Source of the DNA: Pyronema omphalodes
Lineage: Eukaryota; Ascomycota; Pezizomycetes; Pezizales; Pyronemataceae
Assembly (NCBI GenBank): GCA_024516155.1
Contig: JAJJXM010000019.1
Location: 558,001 to 622,000 of the forward strand
DNA: 64,000 bases
Reading direction: 5' to 3'
Shown: positions 46,225 through 60,140 of the stretch, one piece after another
Layout of the letters: the number at the start of each line of letters is the position of its first letter
Numbering within the stretch: position 1 is the first letter of the stretch
Translations under genes and position numbers: made by a program
Notes under the pieces: generated by a model
What the model was told of the DNA's origin: nothing
The model's database searches: none
Seen by the model: the letters and a program-made list of their open reading frames with translations, nothing else

Positions 46225-47755
46225 TAATTTATGGTTTTTTTCATAAAACTGGTGAGCTGCGAAGCGAAGCATGATGAATCAGAGAAACACGACGAATCAG
46301 AGAAACACAAATCACGACTGTTACGACAAACTTTTGTACATTAGCATACCTTGGAGTAAATATTGATATGGAAGGGGTTTTCTTTTCTTTTTTTTTTTTT
46401 TTTTTTGTTTTATTGCATCAGAAACAGGATTTGGGATATTTGTACAGCATTGTTTTGGCCAAATACCAGAGCTTGGGTTAGTTTGCTTCAGCATTTTTGT
46501 ATTATTAGAATTGGGAGTTGTTTATTAACTTATCCTTGATTGCGCTCTCTCCTTGTTTTGAAATTGTTCGCAACAGTGCATAAACCATTACAACTTCAAT
46601 CTTCCTATATCCTAGATCCCTCATTTAGAAACCGGCATCCAAGTGCAAAAATGTGCTATCGTAATCCCAGTTGCGAAATGAAATAACAAATCCCATTGAT
46701 CATCACCACGTTACGGATCATTCCAAGCGAATAACCGGCCGCCGGGCTAGTAACAAGATAAGCTTATATTTGGTGTTCGGGTATTTCAAGCAAATCTCTG
46801 TAAATCTTTCATTGTAAATCATTTTTTGCAAATCGCCAGTATTAACGACCTCACTCGCCATCTCGCTTGTTGCAAGTTGTGGCGGACGGCTAGAGTACTC
46901 CGAAGGAGCCCTAGCCCAATCTTGTCTTAGAGGTTATTAAAGAGTGATGTCACGTTTTACATACAAGCTTCAGCTATTATCTGCAAGATCCTACGGCCCA
47001 ATAATGGTGAAAGGAGCAGGTTAAAATGCTTGGTAAAGGGCTTGGTAAATGAGGTAAAGGGAAGTAAACGAAAGTTTATTGATTATAATTATGGATACGG
47101 TTGCTGTACGCTCGCCTCTGACCCGCCGCTGATGGAACTTGAAATTAGAGAAGAGGAGGCCCAGATGTGGATGAAGAATATTGAGGTAGAACAAAGGCCC
47201 ATGAAGTCCACTGTAGTTCTCTGACGCATTATCGACACTTCAGATAATGTTTCGACTGCCGACAAAGATGTTGAACGAGTCACAGTTTTCGGATATATAC
47301 ATCAAAATGAAGCCATGGCTCAATGAAATCAGGATATTTGGTTATGTGAGGTAATAAGCTTTAAGGGTAATGATGTTCTCTGCGGAAAGAATATACAAGC
47401 GAATTGTGAGGTCAGTAGTCATAGTGGAAGTCGGTTATCTGTATATTAAGCGTACCGCTACAGGCGGGACTTGTGATGTCATATTCTAAACTTCGAAATT
47501 CTTACTCTATTGAGCGTTGAGAATGAAACGTCATGTGTCACAGCACTCGGTCTTTTTCTCGTAAAACAAGAAAATGCATTGCTCCTCTATACCCAAAAAT
47601 GTCTCTCGGTGAATAAGTGCTGCTTCTTCTACGCTCGACACAGTCATCAGATTAGTCAGATATGCGTTGCTCCGTTGCTTCTGTGGATTGAGCTAGTCTG
47701 TGGCCAAGAATTTTGGAATTATGGCGGCTAGGGCCCAGGCAGTAGGCTCGTTACT

Positions 47756-49367
47756 TGCGTCATGGCGTATCAGTCACCGTGAATCACTGTAGGTAACTGC
47801 AACTTCACAAGTTCTACTGGGGGAAACGGCCCCCGTAGTGTAGTATTATTACCGCCTGCAACGCAAATGGAACGGGTTTGAATTCCATGTCGCTCGGGTG
47901 TTACTTCGTTTTCCGGGTTTATCATCAGAGGAGGCTGACCCGGTGCTTAGGATAAGTGGTTGGTCACGCTTACTCGATCCATAGCTTTTAGATACAGACA
48001 AGTGGTCAAATGGAGCCGGGAAAAATGGGGTTTAGGATACTCAGGGAGCTCACCAGATGGCAAAAACGATAAGACAGGGATTTAGATTTCTTATCTCTTG
48101 CATGGGTCCTTCACCTCTCCGCCAGAATATGCTTGGGTTAACAAATAAATAACTTCTAGTTAGGGCTACAGTTACTGTTGCCGTCAGTTACCCCAAGTAA
48201 TCAAGGTGAAGATACGGCTATACCAGGGGAGTCCTTCCTCCAATTCAAAGATTTGAACAGTAAAGCCAGTACGTGGAAGCACTGCCACGCCATGGGCTGC
48301 TATATGACATACATATGGTCAAACCTTGGCACCATACTGATGCATATCTAGCCACATCCATCAGCCACGGCTTCTAAGCGCGTTCAACACAGGCGTGACA
48401 ACTCCCATTAAACGCGCCAAGCCTCAATAAATCCAGGCCATTGCCATGCCAGAAATAATTAATTATCTAACGAATTATAGGTTGGAAGAGGTCTGAGAAG
48501 CCAATTCAGGAAGACAGACTGTGTTGTTGCCCACTGAGATGCGGTTAGCCCGCCCCTGGCCTTGGCCCTCTGCAGTGAATATAGGCCACTAAAAATACCA
48601 GACGAATGGATCAGCTTCGGGCTTCAAGATCTGGTAAATAATGTGGCTGTGCATGAATGATGTCATGTGCTATAAGTCTGACTAAGCGTGGCGATGCGCA
48701 GCCCAGCTACCAACTAGCTTAGCAGGCGGCAATCGGCGGCCCGTTGTTGGGAGTCATGAACCAGCACTCCGTTTATCACCACGGGTAATTGCAGGATCTT
48801 GTTGTTTTATATAAAGGAATCACCATCGCCACTGATGCGCCGGTAATCACCATAAGTAATTGACGATCATGATTACTGTTACGACTCGCCGTGGATCATC
48901 TTGAGTAATCACAAGATTTATCGGTTGTATGATTGCTCGCCGGGGTTGACTGGCTGTAACGGATAGGGCACTAATAGAAATAGTAGATGTGTATGTATCT
49001 CTGAATGTATAGTGGAAGGTTGAATTCTATTGTAGACAGGTACCACCTATCATGGAGTCTAGATTTTTAATTCGCTGGCTGAGCGCAAAAATATTGCTGG
49101 GGTCTAGACAGACATGGAAGGTTTGAGGTCACGTTATGCGGTATTGAGATCTCAAGATAGTAGCCTGTAGATAAGATCTCAGGTTCACTGCTCTAGTGTG
49201 GCCGGCGACCTATAATCTTTTAGTGCTTGCTAGTGATTTTACAACCCTTATATGAACTGTATGCGCATCTTGTGGGGTAGTGCCTTCTATAGGCGGAAAG
49301 CGGCAGATATGCATATGCGTCATGGTATGTCAGTCGCCGTTTATCACCTTCGGTTAATACAAATTCT
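47756..49367. repeat. Dispersed degenerate repeat, about six copies
   Basis: Copies near 47756-47805, 48172-48206, 48767-48800, 48837-48870, 48885-48920 and 49315-49367 share a core like GCCGTTTATCACC plus GGTAATTGCAA. The first and last copies also share GCGTCATGG and CAGTC upstream, so they match over about 48 bp. Spacing is irregular (about 45-560 bp). Confidence 0.5.
47829..47900 (+). pseudogene. Decayed tRNA-like sequence or SINE head
   Basis: The length (72 nt) and order of arms suit a tRNA. The 5' acceptor GCCCCCG pairs 5 of 7 with the 3' side. There is an A-box-like TAGTGTAGTATTATTACC, an anticodon-loop-like CTGCAAC, and a B-box-like GGTTTGAATTCC (consensus GGTTCGANTCC). Several stem pairs are broken, notably in the anticodon stem, so a functional tRNA is unlikely. 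Confidence 0.35.
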
Positions 49368-51980
49368 ATGTTCGGTGTTCGTTGTTTGGTGGCAATAAGA
49401 TCAACATAGCACAGGAAAAATGCGCAGAAACTTCATTGGTTAGTCTGGTAATTTAAGCTGAGAAGAGGATGCATTCAACAAAGATGGAAAGTGGAAACAA
49501 GGTATTCATGTCCCACAGCGAACAGTGCCGCATATACCTCGTCGAAGGTAAAGGCCAAACACAATTTAAATCAGAAAGAAGATATGCCTAATAAAGAAAG
49601 ACAAGCTAGAGGCCAAGCAAGGGACAAGGACTGTGAAACTTTCTAAATACCTGTAGCGCACGCACCGTATGTCGAGGTTTCTGGTACAATCACGTGTATT
49701 TCAAGAAGTCTCGTATTTCACTCTTCATATAGTATATCAAACAAATTCAAGAAGTTTGTAATTATATAAGTGCTATTTCAACATCCTATATTTCAGAATC
49801 TGAGCCTTGTCAATAACCAATATATCTAATTCCCTCACTTATGCCGATTGCCATCTTATTACGATCTACCTACACCTTCTCCTGCCTATCTTTTGTCAGC
49901 TCTATTTCCCTCCGCAAAATCTTTTGAGGCGCCTGCGATGCCCGCGGATGTTGAACTTAAAATTTAAATGTCTTTCCTAGAGAATTTGCATCAACCTCTC
50001 ATACTCATTAGCGAGTTTCCAACCCTTCATCTTTGCCTGATGTCGCCGCTGGAGTTCAACCCTCTCGGATATCCTTTGATCAACATTTTCTTGTGGACGC
50101 ACTTATGATGACTGTAGCATTCTTGTTGCTCTTGGGCCTCCCGCATTGTAATTTTTGCAATTTGTTTGTAGTTTTTGCTCCATATCCTAGCGATTTTCAA
50201 AGGTGGACTTTGTACCACATTGTCTTCATGTTACTTGTCGGTAATTACGCATACTTGGCTGGCATCCACAAAAAGTAACTTCTGGGGGCTTAGCCTCAGC
50301 TAGGTGAACTTCGCGGAGAACTGAGAAATGTTGGACGAGGCACAGCTTCCCTTGTGATTTGAATCTTATAGGCCGTAGAAACAATTGGAAGATTGCCTCC
50401 AGATGTTTTACAGGTTGAATATACTGGCCAGGACTCAGGCCAATAAAAAAATGGCTGTCGATGATGAATATATGTATTCCAGATCGAATTCAGCTTTACT
50501 AGGGTGTTAGATTCCCGAGTGAGACTGATCTCGGACGCGATTAAGAAAAAAAAGGAAAAATAGAATTGACCATTATATGTCTGTAAGCGGGTTGGAGGGC
50601 GGGACTATTGTGCTGCAAGTTTGGGTAAACGAGTATGATTCGATGATGTACTCTGATATTCGCCTTGGCAGCATCGGCAGTCATAATAAGTTATTCATGT
50701 AACGATGAGGCGTACCATTATACGTGTAGATACAATTTCAGAAATTTGCTTGAAACGCTGTCATGTGCACAGACACTAAAAGGCATTTCTATCTAGCCCG
50801 TGAGAATGCTTTTCCATTCACCATCAGCTGTTATTATGGACAATGATAGCACTGTAAAAGTTGTTATATCACATAACTCTGGGTGGCTGTTTATCCATGC
50901 CATTTAAACTCGCCTATCTCCGGTAGTCTGTCCGTAAATTTTACATTGTGCATAGCCTACAGCAACAGCCCATAAATATACCCACCCTTCCCCTATTTCT
51001 ACGCATGTTCATAGTGCCCTCATATTAGTATTCTCTATTAGTATCTAGAATGGGCATCCTGGTCAATCCTGCAGAACTGCCCCATCCCCCTTGTGCTTGG
51101 GGACGAGGCAGTCTTGCATAGGTCTAAGTCACTAAACTAAGACTGAAAGATTTAAAAGTCGAACTCCTCTATCTTTATACCATATTAATAAGCCTCTAGG
51201 GTGCTAAAGTTGACCATCGCAGCATGTATTAAAAGTTCTATGAATGCAATAACACAGCAGACACAGAGTTCTGCTATATGCATAATTTGTGTATAGACGA
51301 ATTACATTATAAGCTTTGAAAACTGCTTGCGAATGAAACCTTCACTCTGTTGTCGTATTATAGTACCATAAATCACGATTTCATAAACAAACAATCGCAA
51401 GAATAGCCAAACGAGAACGAGAGTTTTTGACATGACTGCTTACATAGATGTAGTCACTAGTGGTATAACCGTTTTAAGAGCCACCCCTTCCCCACCCACC
51501 CCTGGTTGATGCTGATGGAAATTTTGGGCACAAAACCATGACGCTTCCACTGGCATGTTCATTTTATCTCGCTATAACAATGATAAATATATTCTTTCTC
51601 AGCTTCAATGCCTATTGATGTTACATCGACGATAGGATTTTCGGACCGGTTTTTCGGATGGACCTTCAAAATTACCGACGAGATATGGTCACACCCTAGA
51701 TTACCCGTCGTTTATATCACTTTCACGCATAATATAGTATCCTCAAAAACTCGGCTGTATTCAGCCGGAACTCAGGACCGCCGGATATGACGGAAACCGC
51801 CATCATGACAACACACACCTGTTTTTTTCCTTCTTTTCTTTAACTCCTACATTCCCAAGTAACTGAAGCCGCCTGTTGACCCAAGACCTGCCTGAAAATT
51901 TTTTCTAAACTCTATACTTTCAATCGTTTTTAACCACGCGGCCAATAGGTCCACTTCATATGCGGAACCTCGGGCCTTGG

Positions 51981-51986
51981 GGCTAA
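51981..51986 (+). promoter_or_regulatory. XlnR/Xyr1-type GGCTAA site upstream of the AA9 gene
   Basis: GGCTAA lies 137 bp before the ATG and matches the known xylanase/cellulase activator consensus. A TATA-like TATATATAAG sits near 52061-52070. A CreA-type site (CCCCAC, reverse of GTGGGG) occurs at 51490-51495. These are short motifs, so chance matches are possible. Confidence 0.35.
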
Positions 51987-52122
51987 TACTGGATACAAGC
52001 AGCCTCGAGTACTGTATCATGCAGAAAAATCAATAATATCCCCAAATGCAAGCCCGTATTTATATATAAGTGCCTTCTCTTCTCTTTAACGTCCTCATTT
52101 TTCTCTCAAACTATCGCATACC

Positions 52123-53146
52123 ATGAAGTTTTTCCACCCCATTCTCCTCGCCAGTTTTGTCGCAGCGCACGCAACCTGGCAAGAGCTATGGGTAAACGGT
52201 ATCGACAAAGTTAGCACCTGTGTCCGTCTTCCTTCTAATAACAGTCCCATCGGTACTACCGAAGCCAACATCCGCTGTGGATCCGGCAGCGCCATGAGCG
52301 GCATCTGTACTGTCGCTGCAGGAGGCACTATCACAATCGAAATGCACCAACAACCTGGAGACCGCTCTTGCAGTAATGAGGCTATCGGAGGAAACCATGA
52401 TGGTCCCGTGATTGCTTATCTGGCTGCGGTTAATGATGCGACGAAGGACCCCGGAACATCATGGTTTAAGATATTCCAGAATGGTTTAGTTAGAACGGAT
52501 TATTGGGGGACGGATGTTATTAATGCGAATTGTGGAAAGCAGGGTGTGTCACATTTATTGGGTATCTAAAGAATTTAGTTAATGTTCTGAGGGTAGATAT
52601 CAAGATCCCCGCCGATATCGCGCCTGGAGATTATCTGTTGAGAGCGGAAGTTATTGCCCTTCATGTAGCTGGTAGTGTTGGTGGAGCGCAGCACTACGTT
52701 TCTTGCTATCAACTCAAGATCACTGGTGGAGGAATCGCAAAGCCTTCTGGTGTAGTATTCCCTGGTGCTTACGGCGTAAGTCCTTCTTGCCCTGGAACCT
52801 TACTACATCACCTTGAAATCCTAGAGACAAAGCTAAGGAAAGGTAGCTAAATGATCCTGGTATTTTATTCAACCTCTACGGAAGTTATTCGACATACATC
52901 GTCCCTGGTCCGACGGTGTACATAGGCGGCGGTGGTTCGGATAATCCTGTACCTACGTCCTCACCAACATCGGTCCTGACAACAACCAAGGTCAGCACCA
53001 CGCCAGCACCAACGACAACAGCACCCAGTGGAGGAACGCTGCCAAAGTATTCCCAGTGCGGCGGTATTGGATGGACTGGATCCGGCATTTGTGTCTCTGG
53101 CACAACGTGTACCAAGAGCAATGATTATTATTCACAGTGTTTGTAG
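52123..53146 (+). CDS. AA9 lytic polysaccharide monooxygenase with CBM1 (cellulose-active)
   Basis: Three exons give about 302 residues: 52123-52547, 52592-52775 and 52847-53146. The 71-nt second intron is firm; the first is a short intron with alternative splice choices. The signal peptide [15 protein letters not shown] ends just before His16, which becomes the N-terminal His of the copper histidine brace. The second His is His92 in [13 protein letters not shown], and the axial Tyr is in [17 protein letters not shown]9 enzymes cleave cellulose oxidatively outside the cell. A Thr/Ser/Pro linker leads to a CBM1 ([18 protein letters not shown] to YYSQCL) with its four cysteines, which anchors the enzyme to cellulose. 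It stands alone in gene-poor sequence. Confidence 0.93.
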
Positions 53147-56100
53147 GTAGTTGGTGAGGACCATGGTTCTTTTAAAAAGAATCGTACATAATAGAAAATC
53201 AATTTTTGTGTCATTGTATGCCTCCATGTTTTTACTTTTGAGACCAAAGTCTTTGTCATACCTGGTAGCAAACCAATTGACAGTTACTTTGTGCTTATTT
53301 TAGAAGGTTGGATCTCAATTGAAAAATAATTCAGCTCTGGTGTTGTAATAACTTGTCACTTATTGTGTGGTGTCCGCTGTTGCCAAGTACTTCCTGCTCA
53401 TTAAAGTCAGCTACTTCTAAGCATTGGCAATATGCCAGATGGCTCATCCCTTCCTTTGAAGTTATCATCTGAGAAATATGTGGTTATTACATTAGTTCGA
53501 TATCAATCCACTGCTGTATTCTCTGTTTCCGCCCGCATTAGCCCTTCATTCTCAGCAGCGTGTGCGCCTTTTTGATCCGCGAAGATACCTAGGGCTTAGG
53601 GTTTCATCCCGACGGCACTTCCCGCTTACGCGCACTTCTGCACCTCCTCATCATATCCTCTCACGCAGCCAGTTATAATCGTTACCACCACCGCGTCTAA
53701 TTATCATCTCCCGCGGTGGCGAAACGCTCGGAACCACCATACCTACAAAAGGCCCGACCTCACTCGCGTTTCCAGACAGCATCGCATACTCGCTAACAAA
53801 GCTTATTCAGATCCGACACGTTGCCGAGGCGGTGAGAGATGCGGGTGGCGGTTTTGCACTTTATTGCGCGCCGCCTCTGTGTACGGCTCCTTGAGCGATA
53901 TTGGCGCCTTTCTGCATCACAGATCACTCGGGGCACTCGTTGGATTTACCATATTGGGCAGATCCGACACCGACAACCCGAGAGTGCGGTTCCTGATTTT
54001 GTTCTTCCTATTGGTTGCTTTCAGTTTGCCTCCCCAGCCTCGGGATCAGGTGCCAGACGATGTTGATAGAAATATGCGCCGTCATTTGGCAGATATGTCC
54101 GGTGCTTATGCCCCGGCGACAAGATGGGAATGCACAATATTGGGGGAAGAATCATTGAATACGGACCATGAAACGGTTGGTTGCGAAAAGACACCACGAT
54201 GTACCGTGTAATAACTTCCAATGTTGAGGCCTATCTCACATGTGTCCAGACAGACGCTATGAGATGCGGAAAGTGCAAAATCGGCTCCTTGTCTTTGAGT
54301 GATGCGTGGATTGTTCAAAATTTCGACCAGTATATTAAGTGGCCCCACGTGGTCAGATGTGAGTGAGAAGAGATGAAGGTATGTACTCATTGTAGCTTTT
54401 TCCTGAAATCGCATTGGATTAGACTGCAAACGGAACCCATAACAATCTGTGACATCATATTAGAATTATCCGACGAGTAATTAGATGCTTGGCCGATGGA
54501 GGATGATAAAAGGACAAGTGTTCCTCGGTAAAGGTGGGGAAGATGCAGACATCTGAGCTGTTCTCTATCTACCACACCCTGACTTCTTTTGCTAATTGAA
54601 TATTCAAGAATCCCTTACCAATTTGACAACTCTAGGCATCTATTCGGCGCTTATATCATAACCCTGTATTCGTCCATAACCCGTTAACAGCACATGCAAG
54701 TGTGTATTCTCGGCGAGTCGCCGCGGTCAAGCATAACTTCGCGACTGCGTTTCCCTTTCCCTTTTCAAACAGTTGTATAAGTATGCTGAGCGCTATTATT
54801 ACTCACCTACCGACGCCATGACAGTTGTACCGCAGCTGCAGCTATATCCTAGACAGGATACTCTGTGCACTCCTACTCGCGAGTAGCCAACCAATTGGCA
54901 AAAGCGGGTGTTTCTCAACGGTACCCTGAGGTTACAGGATCTGCGGTCAAGAGATTGCGCATTGGAAGAGAATGCGGATATACTGTTATCTTCCGCAAGA
55001 CTGTCATTGTGGAACTTGCCGCATAACCAAAGACTCGTTTAATGCGACCATTGTGCATGCGAAGGTGTTGTGTTGGTTTCTGCGGGGAAAGGGACTGAAG
55101 TTTGTCCCGGAAGAAACGAAAGAAGAATTCCATAAATCATCCCTTTGGGTCAAACAAAGTTACCTGTCATTAACTGGTGCAACTTCGGGTGGGGAAAGAG
55201 GGGTCACAACGAGTGCTGGGATTCGCAATCATTCGGTCAATACCCGAACACTCTTCGTTACGAGAGAGGATTGGACATACTGAGGACGGCATCACTTGAA
55301 GAGATATCCATCCTAATCCTGATATTCAATTGTGGTGCGATCTTTCGTCTATTGGAAGTGTCGTATTGGCCAATATTGGCTTTGTTTGATTCCAAAAACG
55401 GCGACGTTAAAGACATCCTGGTGAATTAACACGCAATTCCAATCGACCTGAGGTATATCAAACTTGGCATATGGCGTCGGTGGTGATGTTTCCTTAGCTG
55501 TGATCTTGGACTGATGTGTAGAGCAGATGCGCCATGCGGTTCACCACTACCTTAGTATGCTCAACTGCAGAAGGTGCCATGGACCAGCGTCTGGGACTGA
55601 ATCAATCACAAAGGAAGCGGCTTCATCATTTGTGGAAATGAGTGATGAGGCCAGCGCTGAAGTGATTAATGGCCTATCAGAACAACTCGTTAGCTTTCAT
55701 GAAGCGGTCTGGTCCTTATATTTCGGTTGAAAGCAAACCAAGGACTAAAATTTGTTCCCACCAACAATACTTCAATTCCAGCAGAGGGGTACAGATGCTA
55801 CTGTATAACCTATCACATGTGTAGCGAAATCCAACAGGCGGGCTAAACTTGGTGCGTAGAGAAGCGTAGGGGATGACCGAGCCAATGGTGTTCACCGGGT
55901 GTGATCAACCAGAAGGAATAGACTTAGTACCTCGCAGCGAGGTTCGTCAAGTTATGGTGTGTGCCGATCCTGAGCAAGAAGCACCTCTTTGGTCCAGAAT
56001 TCTAGAGTTATGAACCTTCAGTTTTTTGGTGTTGCATTGGATAAAGTATTCTAATCCATGGTGATGCCTATTACCGGTGACAGATCCATCAAATCTCCAA

Positions 56101-59100
56101 ACACCGTGCAATTGTAAAAGCCATACTGACTTCAGTGAATATTGTCCCTCGCAAGGTAGTACGATTCGATGGCCCAAATAGCTGGTATAGTCCGTGCGAC
56201 AGTCTATCGTTGATATTTACCCCTCTTTCTCCCCTGCATATCTCATTTTCAACACTTGGAAATCCTCAACGCCAGTAATGCTATTTTTTAGCAGGCCGTG
56301 ATTTCAATCGTGAACTACGTGTGTTTTGGGGTACATACTTTCAAAGCATTCGACTCCAGCAATCCAGTGACCATTACGATATTAGCATAAGATTGATTCA
56401 GATGATATACTGTGTGGTAAGTCACGTAACTTAGTCTATAGTTAGAAAAGGCTTAGGAACTAGCGAAACCAAGTTTTAATTGTCATACGAGGTAAGTGCA
56501 TGCATCGTGCAAATTGAAATCCAATAATGAAATAGAAAAAGAACTTACTCTTTTGGCAACTCCAGTTCACTATATTGTTAGAAGCTGTTTGCAATGAGAT
56601 AATGATAGGCCCTTATGGTAGGAATTGAGTACTGCTGGTTTGCAGTTGTTTCATTATCGATCACTCAGAAGCCATACTCGGCGACAGTTCGAGGGAAGCC
56701 CTTTTAGGAATCATACGCACTCCCCGAGAGGTAGAAATTTCTGCTGCATATCCAAAAATTTTCTTCCTAGATAGTGATTTGTTGCTCGTCGGATGACAAA
56801 TTTGAAACGGAAGTGCTCCGGTACAACTAGTCACGCACCGTAGTCGCCCTTTTTCAGGCCACAGCGTCCCATAAGATGATGATTGTAGGCTACCCTTACC
56901 GTTGATAAGAAGTCCATGGATTTAGCTGACCTTGAGAGCCTCGGATGTATAGCCAATGGTACGCCTTAAAATGGGATGGTTGCTTCTGTCGTCACCTATC
57001 ACATACGCATGGTTTACTTAGTTGATCCTCTTTCCATCTGTGGGGTAGCCGCCATCTTCCCATCCCTAGCTTCCGCACTTTCCGACCCGCTCATTTGACT
57101 CCAGTCCTCGGTATTTTATAATTCTATCCTGTAAACATCTAGGAACTGCTCAAACGTAGGAATAATCTTTGTATCGCCATCAATTGGATAAGTTAAAAAT
57201 TCTCCGTGGTCGATGGCAATATCGTATCAGGAATACCGATTCATCAAAAGAGATCATTGACTGCGATTATCAAGATTATTCCTGAAGTTCATCTTGGAAG
57301 TTTGCATACTAAGCGGGATTAGTGCGAATCGTTCGGAAATTTGAACGTAGGTATAAACACAAGAGATGACCAACCGCGAGATGGATACAAAGAACCGCTC
57401 AAAAAGATGCTCGGGACCAATTTTTTCTTTGGTCAATTCAGATAATTGTTTCACATGCCAGTTCTATTTTTAGAAAGTACTGTAGTCAAAGTTTCGGACT
57501 GTGGCTTAAGCGGGTTTAAAGAAAGATTTCCTAACTATCAATGAATCTACGGTAGGCGGACCAACATATTTTATCATATTATCTCTATCAGACTAAGCAC
57601 CAGTATTTCGCAAGACAAATTCTGCGGAATTCCGAAATGGTAGCGGAGCTATGTGAGGATTACCTTAATAACGTAAGTTGAAGCGTATCCAATTCCGTAT
57701 CTGCAGAAGACCGCCAGAAAGCCTATTAGCGGCGTTTTTAATACCGACATATACGAGGAGTGTCGAGCACGCAAGCTCCGGAGACGGAAATCATAGCTCA
57801 ACCAGATGGTGTTTCGATGACGTCACTGGAGAGTACATCTTGTAGAGATTTCATAATATTTCCAGTACACAGTTAGAAAGCAAAACAGATTTCAAACTGG
57901 ATAGACTAATTGCCTGTTATAAAGTACTTGAAGTAAATGCAGCTGTTGTTTCGAAGGTAATGGGGTCAGAAAATGACACTAGACTTTCAATGGCAACGAT
58001 ATGCCGACAATGATGTAAAGAAATATCGCAGGTAACATAGCGTATGCAACTTTTGTTGCATTTAATCGTAAATATCATGCGCAGAATTTGTCAGTGTCAA
58101 AAAGAACCGCTAACTCACATGGCCCGGCATATTATCCAGTCATCTGTCCGATTGGTCAATAAGTCACGAGGGTTCTGAACCTAATTGAGAGTTTTCGCTA
58201 ATGCAGGTCGTCGTGAAAATCTAGCTGTTCAACAGTGACACAGCGGCAGAAAATCACCCTTCGATTGATGAAGTGGGCGGAAAATTGAGCACTTTGTGTT
58301 GCTTGATATGGCTTGGTGTATGGAAGCCGTAGGATAGAATTTGAGAGCTTTGGCTGGGTAAAGAATGCCTAATTTTTTATTCCACTGAATTTCCAATTTA
58401 CTCGCAGCTGGTAAAAAGACCCGGGGTGCTAATCAAACTGGTTAGAAAACCATATAAACAAGTCCGTTGAGTAGTTGTTTCTATGTGAGAATATTGTAAA
58501 GCTGATTGCTGACGCTGATAGGTGAATCCGCATAGTCTCCCAGTCGTCCATTGAAGTACACAGCTGCCCTACAGCGGAAGCTTTCGAACAGAATGGGACC
58601 TCAAAGATAGATCTCGACGCATATTGTGGTTTAACAAAGGTGTATCAATGTCACAGCGGTACATTGTCCCACAAAGAGGGTGTTCTTCTGTCTCAGTTCA
58701 AACGACAATTCATAAAGCACGTTAAGAGACCATGTATGACACGGATAGTATACCATGCGGCCAGTCTTCATGCGCATTTGAGGCTGGGTAAATGTGATAC
58801 CTTCGCATAATACATAGGGCAGCTTGATTCATTCCAGCTTCAGTAAAAAGCTAATTGATGACCATCGTTAACTTCACTGAGCATAGTAACACCATTCCGT
58901 CAGTCATCTTCCATTAGCCAAGATTCTGACTAACTGAATCGGATGAGTGCAAGTGTTTGAGGCGGCTGAGAGGAGAGAAAGCGCAGAAGTGAAACAGACG
59001 GCGTTAACACTCCCTGTACCTCGCGTAAATACGCCATCGGGTTCCAATCTCGTGCAACTATGTACTCAGCCCTCAAAAGGGCTGGATTCTAGGTTGCTGC

Positions 59101-60140
59101 ATTCGAAATGAACTCCCAAACACATGTCAATCATCCGATTATTGTCAGTTTATTGACCAGTTGTAAAAGATATCAAGCAATTACAGGCCTCCCTCCCGTG
59201 TTGTTTGTCAGTATGGAACAACAGGAAGACGCTCCGATACTCACCATTGCAGTTATGGAAACGAGTTCGCCGCGTAACTTATGAACCACAAAGAGAGACA
59301 TAGAGGAAGAGGTGGCTGAAGCATCACGGTGAGTAATCGACCAAGAATAACCACTAGCTCTTGGTGGAGAAGTAAAATTCCATCTTTTTGACTTTTCTGT
59401 GGTCACGAGTATTCACTCCCTGACTCTCTCCCACTCCCTTAATTACTTCGTTTTATGCACCTCCACCTCCACGTTCCGGCAAAAAGGATTCTCCACCGTT
59501 TGTTGCTAAAATGCAATTCCAAAAATCGTTAAAACTGCGTTAATTCACTTGGTGACCTAATTGCTGGGTCCGTTGAAGGTTCATCTGCGAGCTGATTTTC
59601 TTTTTCAGTGTTTCCTATCGTCTGGCTTGATGTAGCCATTATACAAACCGATGGACGTGACCCGCATTTGGGCACCTGCGAAGTCTACAGCACGGTCACC
59701 TGCAGACCACAGTTAAACAGCTCTTTGGTCCATGCTTGATCTGGGATAGTCGGGTTTGGAAGCTGCCCTTTCAGGGTTAAGCGTCGATTACTCCATGCCC
59801 CCGAGTATCGGCGGTGCTTGATGGACCACTGGTAATTGGTAACTGACAAGATGCAATCGGAATCAAATAGAAGCGGCTGCTGATTCTGGCAGGCTCTCTG
59901 TCTGTTGATTGCGTCCATTTCATGTGGTTTGCGTGGTTTGCTGGCTGTGTTCCAGAATATACGCCGCCGACGCAGCACTCCGCACTAACCTCCCCGCCCA
60001 CTGTTCACCCGTGGCGTACATCCAAGTCCCTGTTGACGTACTTGCCCGACTTGCGAGACCCCCGATCGGTGTTCTACTAACTGCCTGCCTTCGAGCCGCC
60101 AAATATAAAAAACTCCCATTCCCTCCTCTCACTTGCCGCA
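53147..60140. other. 7-kb gene-poor stretch
   Basis: No gene is supported. Frames such as 53864-54211, 54972-55283 and 55145-55429 (plus) overlap one another, have no recognisable domain and lack splice partners. The FKBP promoter should occupy the last few hundred bases, with a TATA-like AATATAAAAAAC near 60102-60113. Confidence 0.5.

Larger units (their letters stand above)
46225..52122. other. 5.9-kb gene-poor stretch with relic repeats
   Basis: Frames are short and interrupted by stops on both strands. I see a poly-T run near 46388-46407, a tRNA-like relic at 47829-47900 and six degenerate copies of a motif of about 30-48 bp between 47.75 and 49.37 kb. The last 150 bp hold the LPMO promoter. 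No intact gene is supported; 47030-47224 is the best small plus-strand frame but is unrecognised. Confidence 0.5.

Noticed and set aside
47089..47283. Frames of 64 codons on both strands
   Set aside because: Mutually antisense with no family resemblance or gene signals.
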